Source: Cafeteria roenbergensis
Taxonomy: Eukaryota > Sar > Bigyra > Bicosoecida > Cafeteriaceae
NCBI GenBank assembly: GCA_008330645.1
Contig: VLTN01000087.1
Span: 1-64,000, forward strand
Length of the DNA: 64,000 bases
Direction of reading: 5' to 3'
In this document: positions 1 to 12,400 of the stretch, piece by piece
Layout: each line of letters starts with the position of its first letter
Numbering within the stretch: position 1 is the first letter of the stretch
Notes under the pieces: generated by a model
Databases searched by the model: none
What the model was told of the DNA's origin: nothing
Seen by the model: the letters and a program-made list of their open reading frames with translations, nothing else
Position numbers and translations under genes: made by a program

Positions 1-3000
1 CCGCCCCGCCGGCCGTGAACAACTCAGCCCCGTCCACAGTCACCGACCGCACGCTGTACAGCGACGGCGACGTCACCAGCGTCGCGTCGCGAAGCACCGC
101 CAGGTACGCCGGGTTGGCGTTGGCCCCGTCGTGCGCCCGCACCACCAGGGTGAACGCCACGTCGTCACCAGCGTCCAGGGACCCCGGCACCGACACCGGC
201 GACACCGTCACGCTCACGACCGGCTCGGCCACCGTCACGGAGTCCGTCGCCGTCGCCGCCGGCGACAAGAGCTCCGACCGAAGCGTGCCCGACACGGTGC
301 CCACCGCGCCGGCGACCGTGCCCGCGTCGTTCAACACGACCATGCGCACCTCCACCGTGAGCACCTCCGCCGTGGACGGCGAGGACGCCGAGTTGGTCAG
401 GTTGCCAAGGCTCACCACCACGCCCCCCAGGCCGCTCCCTGTGATGCCCGACGTCGCCGCCGCCGCGAGCGCACTGAACGCGCCCCCGCTCGACGACAAC
501 GACGACCCGCCGCTAGACTCCGTGATCGACACCACCTCCAGAATACGCAACACGGACCCCGGACTGGTGTCGCTCAGCGCCAGCTCCACCTCCGCCAACG
601 ACGTCGTCCCCTCCGGCACCGTGATCGCAGCGAACGCCGTCACACGAGACCCGATGACCGCCTCCGAGTCCGACGACGTCGCCGAGTCCGTCTCCAGCGA
701 CACGCTCAGCGTCGGGCTCGCGATCGTGATGCTCGGCTGGGTCGCCGGCGCTGCGCTGTACGGGCGAGACACCGCCGTCGGCGCATCTGCGGGGCCCGGG
801 TGCGACGACCACACAACCCCGAACTCTGGCCGAACGATGCTGTCCGCCTCCACGGCCACGCCCAGACGCACCGTGTACACGATGCTGGTGCCGCCCGACG
901 ACAGCTCGGCAAGACTCGCCGCAGCGAAGATCGACCCCGTCGACGAGTGGTTCGCGGCCCACGACGCCCCCGCCCCGCCGGCCGTGAACAACTCAGCCCC
1001 GTCCACAGTCACCGACCGCACGCTGTACAGCGACGGCGACGTCACCAGCGTCGCGTCGCGAAGCACCGCCAGGTACGCCGGGTTGGCGTTGGCCCCGTCG
1101 TGCGCCCGCACCACCAGGGTGAACGCCACGTCGTCACCAGCGTCCAGGGACCCCGGCACCGACACCGGCGACACCGTCACGCTCACGACCGGCTCGGCCA
1201 CCGTCACGGAGTCCGTCGCCGTCGCCGCCGGCGACAAGAGCTCCGACCGAAGCGTGCCCGACACGGTGCCCACCGCGCCGGCGACCGTGCCCGCGTCGTT
1301 CAACACGACCATGCGCACCTCCACCGTGAGCACCTCCGCCGTGGACGGCGAGGACGCCGAGTTGGTCAGGTTGCCAAGGCTCACCACCACGCCCCCCAGG
1401 CCGCTCCCTGTGATGCCCGACGTCGCCGCCGCCGCGAGCGCACTGAACGCGCCCCCGCTCGACGACAACGACGACCCGCCGCTAGACTCCGTGATCGACA
1501 CCACCTCCAGAATACGCAACACGGACCCCGGACTGGTGTCGCTCAGCGCCAGCTCCACCTCCGCCAACGACGTCGTCCCCTCCGGCACCGTGATCGCAGC
1601 GAACGCCGTCACACGAGACCCGATGACCGCCTCCGAGTCCGACGACGTCGCCGAGTCCGTCTCCAGCGACACGCTCAGCGTCGGGCTCGCGATCGTGATG
1701 CTCGGCTGGGTCGCCGGTGCTGCGCTGTACGGGCGAGACACCGCCGTCGGCGCATCTGCGGGGCCCGGGTGCGACGACCACACAACCCCGAACTCTGGCC
1801 GAACGATGCTGTCCGCCTCCACGGCCACGCCCAGACGCACCGTGTACACGATGCTGGTGCCGCCCGACGACAGCTCGGCAAGACTCGCCGCAGCGAAGAT
1901 CGACCCCGTCGACGAGTGGTTCGCGGCCCACGACGCCCCCGCCCCGCCGGCCGTGAACAACTCAGCCCCGTCCACAGTCACCGACCGCACGCTGTACAGC
2001 GACGGCGACGTCACCAGCGTCGCGTCGCGAAGCACCGCCAGGTACGCCGGGTTGGCGTTGGCCCCGTCGTGCGCCCGCACCACCAGGGTGAACGCCACGT
2101 CGTCACCAGCGTCCAGGGACCCCGGCACCGACACCGGCGACACCGTCACGCTCACGACCGGCTCGGCCACCGTCACGGAGTCCGTCGCCGTCGCCGCCGG
2201 CGACAAGAGCTCCGACCGAAGCGTGCCCGACACGGTGCCCACCGCGCCGGCGACCGTGCCCGCGTCGTTCAACACGACCATGCGCACCTCCACCGTGAGC
2301 ACCTCCGCCGTGGACGGCGAGGACGCCGAGTTGGTCAGGTTGCCAAGGCTCACCACCACGCCCCCCAGGCCGCTCCCTGTGATGCCCGACGTCGCCGCCG
2401 CCGCGAGCGCACTGAACGCGCCCCCGCTCGACGACAACGACGACCCGCCGCTAGACTCCGTGATCGACACCACCTCCAGAATACGCAACACGGACCCCGG
2501 ACTGGTGTCGCTCAGCGCCAGCTCCACCTCCGCCAACGACGTCGTCCCCTCCGGCACCGTGATCGCAGCGAACGCCGTCACACGAGACCCGATGACCGCC
2601 TCCGAGTCCGACGACGTCGCCGAGTCCGTCTCCAGCGACACGCTCAGCGTCGGGCTCGCGATCGTGATGCTCGGCTGGGTCGCCGGTGCTGCGCTGTACG
2701 GGCGAGACACCGCCGTCGGCGCATCTGCGGGGCCCGGGTGCGACGACCACACAACCCCGAACTCTGGCCGAACGATGCTGTCCGCCTCCACGGCCACGCC
2801 CAGACGCACCGTGTACACGATGCTGGTGCCGCCCGACGACAGCTCGGCAAGACTCGCCGCAGCGAAGATCGACCCCGTCGACGAGTGGTTCGCGGCCCAC
2901 GACGCCCCCGCCCCGCCGGCCGTGAACAACTCAGCCCCGTCCACAGTCACCGACCGCACGCTGTACAGCGACGGCGACGTCACCAGCGTCGCGTCGCGAA

Positions 3001-6000
3001 GCACCGCCAGGTACGCCGGGTTGGCGTTGGCCCCGTCGTGCGCCCGCACCACCAGGGTGAACGCCACGTCGTCACCAGCGTCCAGGGACCCCGGCACCGA
3101 CACCGGCGACACCGTCACGCTCACGACCGGCTCGGCCACCGTCACGGAGTCCGTCGCCGTCGCCGCCGGCGACAAGAGCTCCGACCGAAGCGTGCCCGAC
3201 ACGGTGCCCACCGCGCCGGCGACCGTGCCCGCGTCGTTCAACACGACCATGCGCACCTCCACCGTGAGCACCTCCGCCGTGGACGGCGAGGACGCCGAGT
3301 TGGTCAGGTTGCCAAGGCTCACCACCACGCCCCCCAGGCCGCTCCCTGTGATGCCCGACGTCGCCGCCGCCGCGAGCGCACTGAACGCGCCCCCGCTCGA
3401 CGACAACGACGACCCGCCGCTAGACTCCGTGATCGACACCACCTCCAGAATACGCAACACGGACCCCGGACTGGTGTCGCTCAGCGCCAGCTCCACCTCC
3501 GCCAACGACGTCGTCCCCTCCGGCACCGTGATCGCAGCGAACGCCGTCACACGAGACCCGATGACCGCCTCCGAGTCCGACGACGTCGCCGAGTCCGTCT
3601 CCAGCGACACGCTCAGCGTCGGGCTCGCGATCGTGATGCTCGGCTGGGTCGCCGGCGCTGCGCTGTACGGGCGAGACACCGCCGTCGGCGCATCTGCGGG
3701 GCCCGGGTGCGACGACCACACAACCCCGAACTCTGGCCGAACGATGCTGTCCGCCTCCACGGCCACGCCCAGACGCACCGTGTACACGATGCTGGTGCCG
3801 CCCGACGACAGCTCGGCAAGACTCGCCGCAGCGAAGATCGACCCCGTCGACGAGTGGTTCGCGGCCCACGACGCCCCCGCCCCGCCGGCCGTGAACAACT
3901 CAGCCCCGTCCACAGTCACCGACCGCACGCTGTACAGCGACGGCGACGTCACCAGCGTCGCGTCGCGAAGCACCGCCAGGTACGCCGGGTTGGCGTTGGC
4001 CCCGTCGTGCGCCCGCACCACCAGGGTGAACGCCACGTCGTCACCAGCGTCCAGGGACCCCGGCACCGACACCGGCGACACCGTCACGCTCACGACCGGC
4101 TCGGCCACCGTCACGGAGTCCGTCGCCGTCGCCGCCGGCGACAAGAGCTCCGACCGAAGCGTGCCCGACACGGTGCCCACCGCGCCGGCGACCGTGCCCG
4201 CGTCGTTCAACACGACCATGCGCACCTCCACCGTGAGCACCTCCGCCGTGGACGGCGAGGACGCCGAGTTGGTCAGGTTGCCAAGGCTCACCACCACGCC
4301 CCCCAGGCCGCTCCCTGTGATGCCCGACGTCGCCGCCGCCGCGAGCGCACTGAACGCGCCCCCGCTCGACGACAACGACGACCCGCCGCTAGACTCCGTG
4401 ATCGACACCACCTCCAGAATACGCAACACGGACCCCGGACTGGTGTCGCTCAGCGCCAGCTCCACCTCCGCCAACGACGTCGTCCCCTCCGGCACCGTGA
4501 TCGCAGCGAACGCCGTCACGCGAGACCCGATGACCGCCTCCGAGTCCGACGACGTCGCCGAGTCCGTCTCCAGCGACACGCTCAGCGTCGGGCTCGCGAT
4601 CGTGATGCTCGGCTGGGTCGCCGGTGCTGCGCTGTACGGGCGGGACACCGCCGTCGGCGCATCTGCGGGGCCCGGGTGCGACGACCACACAACCCCGAAC
4701 TCTGGCCCGAACGATGCTGTCCGCCTCCACGGCCACGCCCAGACGCACCGTGTACACGATGCTGGTGCCGCCCGACGACAGCTCGGCAAGACTCGCCGCA
4801 GCGAAGATCGACCCCGTCGACGAGTGGTTCGCGGCCCACGACGCCCCCGCCCCGCCGGCCGTGAACAACTCAGCCCCGTCCACAGTCACCGACCGCACGC
4901 TGTACAGCGACGGCGACGTCACCAGCGTCGCGTCGCGAAGCACCGCCAGGTACGCCGGGTTGGCGTTGGCCCCGTCGTGCGCCCGCACCACCAGGGTGAA
5001 CGCCACGTCGTCACCAGCGTCCAGGGACCCCGGCACCGACACCGGCGACACCGTCACGCTCACGACCGGCTCGGCCACCGTCACGGAGTCCGTCGCCGTC
5101 GCCGCCGGCGACAAGAGCTCCGACCGAAGCGTGCCCGACACGGTGCCCACCGCGCCGGCGACCGTGCCCGCGTCGTTCAACACGACCATGCGCACCTCCA
5201 CCGTGAGCACCTCCGCCGTGGACGGCGAGGACGCCGAGTTGGTCAGGTTGCCAAGGCTCACCACCACGCCCCCCAGGCCGCTCCCTGTGATGCCCGACGT
5301 CGCCGCCGCCGCGAGCGCACTGAACGCGCCCCCGCTCGACGACAACGACGACCCGCCGCTAGACTCCGTGATCGACACCACCTCCAGAATACGCAACACG
5401 GACCCCGGACTGGTGTCGCTCAGCGCCAGCTCCACCTCCGCCAACGACGTCGTCCCCTCCGGCACCGTGATCGCAGCGAACGCCGTCACACGAGACCCGA
5501 TGACCGCCTCCGAGTCCGACGACGTCGCCGAGTCCGTCTCCAGCGACACGCTCAGCGTCGGGCTCGCGATCGTGATGCTCGGCTGGGTCGCCGGCGCTGC
5601 GCTGTACGGGCGAGACACCGCCGTCGGCGCATCTGCGGGGCCCGGGTGCGACGACCACACAAACCCCGAACTCTGGCCGAACGATGCTGTCCGCCTCCAC
5701 GGCCACGCCCAGACGCACCGTGTACACGATGCTGGTGCCGCCCGACGACAGCTCGGCAAGACTCGCCGCAGCGAAGATCGACCCCGTCGACGAGTGGTTC
5801 GCGGCCCACGACGCCCCCGCCCCGCCGGCCGTGAACAACTCAGCCCCGTCCACAGTCACCGACCGCACGCTGTACAGCGACGGCGACGTCACCAGCGTCG
5901 CGTCGCGAAGCACCGCCAGGTACGCCGGGTTGGCGTTGGCCCCGTCGTGCGCCCGCACCACCAGGGTGAACGCCACGTCGTCACCAGCGTCCAGGAACCC

Positions 6001-9000
6001 CGGCACCGACACCGGCGACACCGTCACGCTCACGACCGGCTCGGCCACCGTCACGGAGTCCGTCGCCGTCGCCGCCGGCGACAAGAGCTCCGACCGAAGC
6101 GTGCCCGACACGGTGCCCACCGCGCCGGCGACCGTGCCCGCGTCGTTCAACACGACCATGCGCACCTCCACCGTGAGCACCTCCGCCGTGGACGGCGAGG
6201 ACGCCGAGTTGGTCAGGTTGCCAAGGCTCACCACCACGCCCCCCAGGCCGCTCCCTGTGATGCCCGACGTCGCCGCCGCCGCGAGCGCACTGAACGCGCC
6301 CCCGCTCGACGACAACGACGACCCGCCGCTAGACTCCGTGATCGACACCACCTCCAGAATACGCAACACGGACCCCGGACTGGTGTCGCTCAGCGCCAGC
6401 TCCACCTCCGCCAACGACGTCGTCCCCTCCGGCACCGTGATCGCAGCGAACGCCGTCACGCGAGACCCGATGACCGCCTCCGAGTCCGACGACGTCGCCG
6501 AGTCCGTCTCCAGCGACACGCTCAGCGTCGGGCTCGCGATCGTGATGCTCGGCTGGGTCGCCGGTGCTGCGCTGTACGGGCGAGACACCGCCGTCGGCGC
6601 ATCTGCGGGGCCCGGGTGCGACGACCACACAACCCCGAACTCTGGCCGAACGATGCTGTCCGCCTCCACGGCCACGCCCAGACGCACCGTGTACACGATG
6701 CTGGTGCCGCCCGACGACAGCTCGGCAAGACTCGCCGCAGCGAAGATCGACCCCGTCGACGAGTGGTTCGCGGCCCACGACGCCCCCGCCCCGCCGGCCG
6801 TGAACAACTCAGCCCCGTCCACAGTCACCGACCGCACGCTGTACAGCGACGGCGACGTCACCAGCGTCGCGTCGCGAAGCACCGCCAGGTACGCCGGGTT
6901 GGCGTTGGCCCCGTCGTGCGCCCGCACCACCAGGGTGAACGCCACGTCGTCACCAGCGTCCAGGGACCCCGGCACCGACACCGGCGACACCGTCACGCTC
7001 ACGACCGGCTCGGCCACCGTCACGGAGTCCGTCGCCGTCGCCGCCGGCGACAAGAGCTCCGACCGAAGCGTGCCCGACACGGTGCCCACCGCGCCGGCGA
7101 CCGTGCCCGCGTCGTTCAACACGACCATGCGCACCTCCACCGTGAGCACCTCCGCCGTGGACGGCGAGGACGCCGAGTTGGTCAGGTTGCCAAGGCTCAC
7201 CACCACGCCCCCCAGGCCGCTCCCTGTGATGCCCGACGTCGCCGCCGCCGCGAGCGCACTGAACGCGCCCCCGCTCGACGACAACGACGACCCGCCGCTA
7301 GACTCCGTGATCGACACCACCTCCAGAATACGCAACACGGACCCCGGACTGGTGTCGCTCAGCGCCAGCTCCACCTCCGCCAACGACGTCGTCCCCTCCG
7401 GCACCGTGATCGCAGCGAACGCCGTCACGCGAGACCCGATGACCGCCTCCGAGTCCGACGACGTCGCCGAGTCCGTCTCCAGCGACACGCTCAGCGTCGG
7501 GCTCGCGATCGTGATGCTCGGCTGGGTCGCCGGTGCTGCGCTGTACGGGCGAGACACCGCCGTCGGCGCATCTGCGGGGCCCGGGTGCGACGACCACACA
7601 ACCCCGAACTCTGGCCGAACGATGCTGTCCGCCTCCACGGCCACGCCCAGACGCACCGTGTACACGATGCTGGTGCCGCCCGACGACAGCTCGGCAAGAC
7701 TCGCCGCAGCGAAGATCGACCCCGTCGACGAGTGGTTCGCGGCCCACGACGCCCCCGCCCCGCCGGCCGTGAACAACTCAGCCCCGTCCACAGTCACCGA
7801 CCGCACGCTGTACAGCGACGGCGACGTCACCAGCGTCGCGTCGCGAAGCACCGCCAGGTACGCCGGGTTGGCGTTGGCCCCGTCGTGCGCCCGCACCACC
7901 AGGGTGAACGCCACGTCGTCACCAGCGTCCAGGGACCCCGGCACCGACACCGGCGACACCGTCACGCTCACGACCGGCTCGGCCACCGTCACGGAGTCCG
8001 TCGCCGTCGCCGCCGGCGACAAGAGCTCCGACCGAAGCGTGCCCGACACGGTGCCCACCGCGCCGGCGACCGTGCCCGCGTCGTTCAACACGACCATGCG
8101 CACCTCCACCGTGAGCACCTCCGCCGTGGACGGCGAGGACGCCGAGTTGGTCAGGTTGCCAAGGCTCACCACCACGCCCCCCAGGCCGCTCCCTGTGATG
8201 CCCGACGTCGCCGCCGCCGCGAGCGCACTGAACGCGCCCCCGCTCGACGACAACGACGACCCGCCGCTAGACTCCGTGATCGACACCACCTCCAGAATAC
8301 GCAACACGGACCCCGGACTGGTGTCGCTCAGCGCCAGCTCCACCTCCGCCAACGACGTCGTCCCCTCCGGCACCGTGATCGCAGCGAACGCCGTCACGCG
8401 AGACCCGATGACCGCCTCCGAGTCCGACGACGTCGCCGAGTCCGTCTCCAGCGACACGCTCAGCGTCGGGCTCGCGATCGTGATGCTCGGCTGGGTCGCC
8501 GGTGCTGCGCTGTACGGGCGGGACACCGCCGTCGGCGCATCTGCGGGGCCCGGGTGCGACGACCACACAACCCCGAACTCTGGCCGAACGATGCTGTCCG
8601 CCTCCACGGCCACGCCCAGACGCACCGTATACACGATGCTGGTGCCGCCCGACGACAGCTCGGCAAGACTCGCCGCAGCGAAGATCGACCCCGTCGACGA
8701 GTGGTTCGCGGCCCACGACGCCCCCGCCCCGCCGGCCGTGAACAACTCAGCCCCGTCCACAGTCACCGACCGCACGCTGTACAGCGACGGCGACGTCACC
8801 AGCGTCGCGTCGCGAAGCACCGCCAGGTACGCCGGGTTGGCGTTGGCCCCGTCGTGCGCCCGCACCACCAGGGTGAACGCCATGTCGTCACCAGCGTCCA
8901 GGGACCCCGGCACCGACACCGGCGACACCGTCACGCTCACGACCGGCTCGGCCACCGTCACGGAGTCCGTCGCCGTCGCCGCCGGCGACAAGAGCTCCGA

Positions 9001-9413
9001 CCGAAGCGTGCCCGACACGGTGCCCACCGCGCCGGCGACCGTGCCCGCGTCGTTCAACACGACCATGCGCACCTCCACCGTGAGCACCTCCGCCGTGGAC
9101 GGCGAGGACGCCGAGTTGGTCAGGTTGCCAAGGCTCACCACCACGCCCCCCAGGCCGCTCCCTGTGATGCCCGACGTCGCCGCCGCCGCGAGCGCACTGA
9201 ACGCGCCCCCGCTCGACGACAACGACGACCCGCCGCTAGACTCCGTGATCGACACCACCTCCAGAATACGCAACACGGACCCCGGACTGGTGTCGCTCAG
9301 CGCCAGCTCCACCTCCGCCAACGACGTCGTCCCCTCCGGCACCGTGATCGCAGCGAACGCCGTCACGCGAGACCCGATGACCGCCTCCGAGTCCGACGAC
9401 GTCGCCGAGTCCG
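1..9413 (-). repeat. 969-bp tandem repeat array inside a protein-coding gene (at least 9.7 copies)
   Basis: A 969-bp unit (323 codons) is repeated head to tail with copy starts near 1, 970, 1939, 2908, 3877, 4847, 5817, 6786, 7755 and 8724. The last copy breaks off at about 9413, where unique sequence begins. The array continues past the left edge, so the true copy number is unknown. Copies differ by only a handful of substitutions, for example C/T near 1718, A/G near 4520 and A/G near 4643. Two copies carry one extra base: a C in the run at 4706-4708 and an A in the run at 5661-5663. The unit length is a multiple of three, and the minus-strand frame is open through every copy, as expected for an expanding coding repeat. 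Near identity points to recent expansion or concerted evolution. Confidence 0.97.
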
Positions 9414-12400
9414 TTTCTAGCACGATCGACATCACGGGGTTGGCTACCTGGACCTGAACCTGGGATGCAGGCGAACTGAAGTACGCCCTGGCTTGGCCAA
9501 ACCGTGGACTTGGATGTGAAACCCAGCTTGCTGCTGCGTGAGTCGAGAAGCTCCGCGACGCTTCCACATGCATGTCAACCAGCACGGTGTAGGTGACTTG
9601 GAAAGAATTGGTTGCAGTAGGCACAATGGCAATGTTTGACCCGTGTCCTGGGGTCCATACTTCGGCTCCAGTGACGTTTGCGCCCGTCAGGGTGTACGGG
9701 CTGCTGAGCTGAATCAATGCTGTGTCTGCGAGCTGGACATGGTACGCAGGCATCTGGCTCTGCGCGACTCCCACGACAAAGCCCAGTGTGTCGTTTGCAT
9801 CAACGCCGGCAACAACTGTCGATGCCGAAATCGCAGGCTGGATGAGCGGCTCCAGGACTTGCAGATTCGGTGACGTCGTTGCAACCTGGACCGTTGAGGT
9901 AGAGAGCGTCGCCTCGACCGCCAGGCTGTCGCCAGAATTTGCGTCGTCGTCGACAAAGAACTCGGCCGAGAGACGGATGGAGCGACCGACCGAAGGATTG
10001 CCATTTGTGTTGGTCAGCGTACAAGGGCCAATCGTCACGTCCGTGGTGCTCGCTGTGACTGCGTCAGCCAAGCTCGAGCTATTCCTGTTGGGACCGCACA
10101 ACACCTCTATGTCTGGGTCAACGGTGAGATTGTGAACTGCCGCCAGCTGAAGCCCGGGCAAGTGCAAGCCGGACACGCGAAACACCGCGTCGAACACGCG
10201 TCCAGGGTGCAACGCCAGGGTGGCAGACGCGTTCACAGACGACCCAATGGTTACTGCATCCGCGGTTCCAGCAGCATCATCAGCTGTCACATTGAGCGCA
10301 AGCGCGGGGTGCCGAGTCCGGAACAACGTCGGCGTGGATGGGGCGCTTACCCTCGTCAGAGCGAGCCCGGGCCCGAGTTGCTGATCGGGGGGGTGGGACC
10401 TCTGGCTGACCGTCAGCAGCTGCGGCCATGATGATGCCAAGGCAACAGCATCTCGCACACGATACTGTAGCACGAGCGAAAGCGCTTTGCCAAGCTCCAG
10501 AACGTCGAACGCATAGAATTTCGCGGTCGTTGCCAGTGCTGCAGACGAATTTTGCGCAGAGGGGAGGGGCTGACCCAGCATTGGGTACCAGAGAGCAAGG
10601 TCAGTCGATGGCTGGCCCGCGTGAGAAGCCGTGGCCACGCTCACGCCGCCGACAAACACTGCGTCCAGCGTGAGGTTGCTGGCAACTCCAAGCTGATTGT
10701 CCGAGAACTGCAATATCATCGCTGGCGCTGTTGAAGTGGCCAAATGTGAGACAGTGACCGAAATGTTGACCATGTCACCCGCCGCCAGGAACGCGGTCTG
10801 GGCTGGAGAGGCTTGAACTTGGAGCGCAGCTCGGACGATGTCGGCCTTCGAAATCGAGCTGGGACCGGTGTTAGCCTGAGAACTCAGCAGTTTTCCCGTC
10901 ACAGTGGCTGAGGAAACTCCGCTTGGAGCCGTTGCTGCTGAGAAGGCGATCTCGATATCAACGTCAAACTCTCTGGCACGCTGACCCCAAAGCTTTGGTG
11001 CTCCCGTGTCAGTGGTGACGAGCCCCAGGCCTTTCTTCCACGCTGATGCCCCAGACAAGGTGAGGTTTGAGTTGACCGCCAGCCCGCTAATAGCGTCGCC
11101 AACGAAACTGACATGGCTTGATTTCACGACTGCCCAGGCCGGGAGCTCGACGCGAAAGGAAGCCCCGCCCGGCAAGCTCCCTTGGGGCAGAGCGCCAGTC
11201 ATGCGGTACAGGGCAAGCTCCCCAAACGCCAAGTCAGGCCTGGAAGCGTTTCCAAACGCCTGGCCCGTTGCGTTGAGGGAGGTGCGAACAAGCTTGGTGG
11301 AGAGCACGCTGTTGGCAATTCTCGCAGTTTTTGCCACTCCTGTGGCAGACTTGTGCTGCACAAACAGCGAGCCTGCAGAAGCTGGTCCAGTGCCCCAAGA
11401 CCAGGACGGCAACCACGTGAGAGTGTCCAGGGGTGCGACCGGGCCCTGAACGGTGAACGTTGCGTTCAACTCTGCAACGCTTTCAGGCGGGATTGGGCCT
11501 CCTGAGCAGTTCCAGACAGTCATGACTGCCACGGAAGCGTTGTGTTCCGTCGAGAAGAAGCAGCCGTGCTCGCCGGACAGACTTGCAGTCAAATTTCCAG
11601 CCAGCAGCGCTGAGGTCCCCGCTCCTGTGATTCGAAGAGAGACTGGAGGCCAAACTGGTGCGCCTTGGGATGCCTGTGAGGCAACCACGCCGAGGCTTGC
11701 ATTCACAACATCCCTGGCCTGCAGATTGGTCGGGCTGGTGATCGAGAACGGCCGCTGCAGGACGAGCGCCGGTGCAGCCACTTTGGCTGCTGACAGCGTC
11801 CATTGGCGAACGACGCCAGACACACTGCTCGATGCACTTTCGGGGATGGACGAAACGCTGATGTTCAGCAGCTCGAATGCGGTGCCTGGGAGGGCAGCGC
11901 CCGTGGCTAGCTTGCGGGCGGTAATGCTGAATCGCACCACGTCGGCGACGGAGTCGATGCCATCCGCTGTGTTTACCAGGTCGAGGACGTCCAGACTCGC
12001 GGAGAGGTTGACGCCACTTGCCGACACAGAAGCGCCGGGCTGGACGCCGTTCACTACAGGGCCAGCCTCGATCAGCTCCACCGAGACAATGCTGAGCTCG
12101 GGGTCTGCACCCCTGGATGCTTGGACGTCAGACGCCTGAACGCGCAACTGCTCAACCTTGCCTTCGGGAATGGCAATGGCCACCTCGAGCGATACTTGGT
12201 CGCCGTCTGACAGCCAGAGCAATCCTGGCACGATGGGGCTCGGGTCGTGAGCCTTAATGCTGTCAACGGCGTCAGTTCTGTTCGCCAGGAGATGCTTGGC
12301 ATCCATCCGCAAAGCAGCCGAAGAGTTGGACTCGATGGAATCAGCGCCGACAAAGTTTGGACCGCCTGCGGCGGCCGCGTAGTTCCTGAGCCTGCACGTG

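Noticed and set aside
15-9457. Very long plus-strand open frames (up to 1,939 codons) across the 969-bp array
   Set aside because: They are antisense shadows of the minus-strand repeat protein. The lack of stops comes from high GC and the codon-multiple period; the products are His/Arg-rich or low-complexity without signal peptide or domains.
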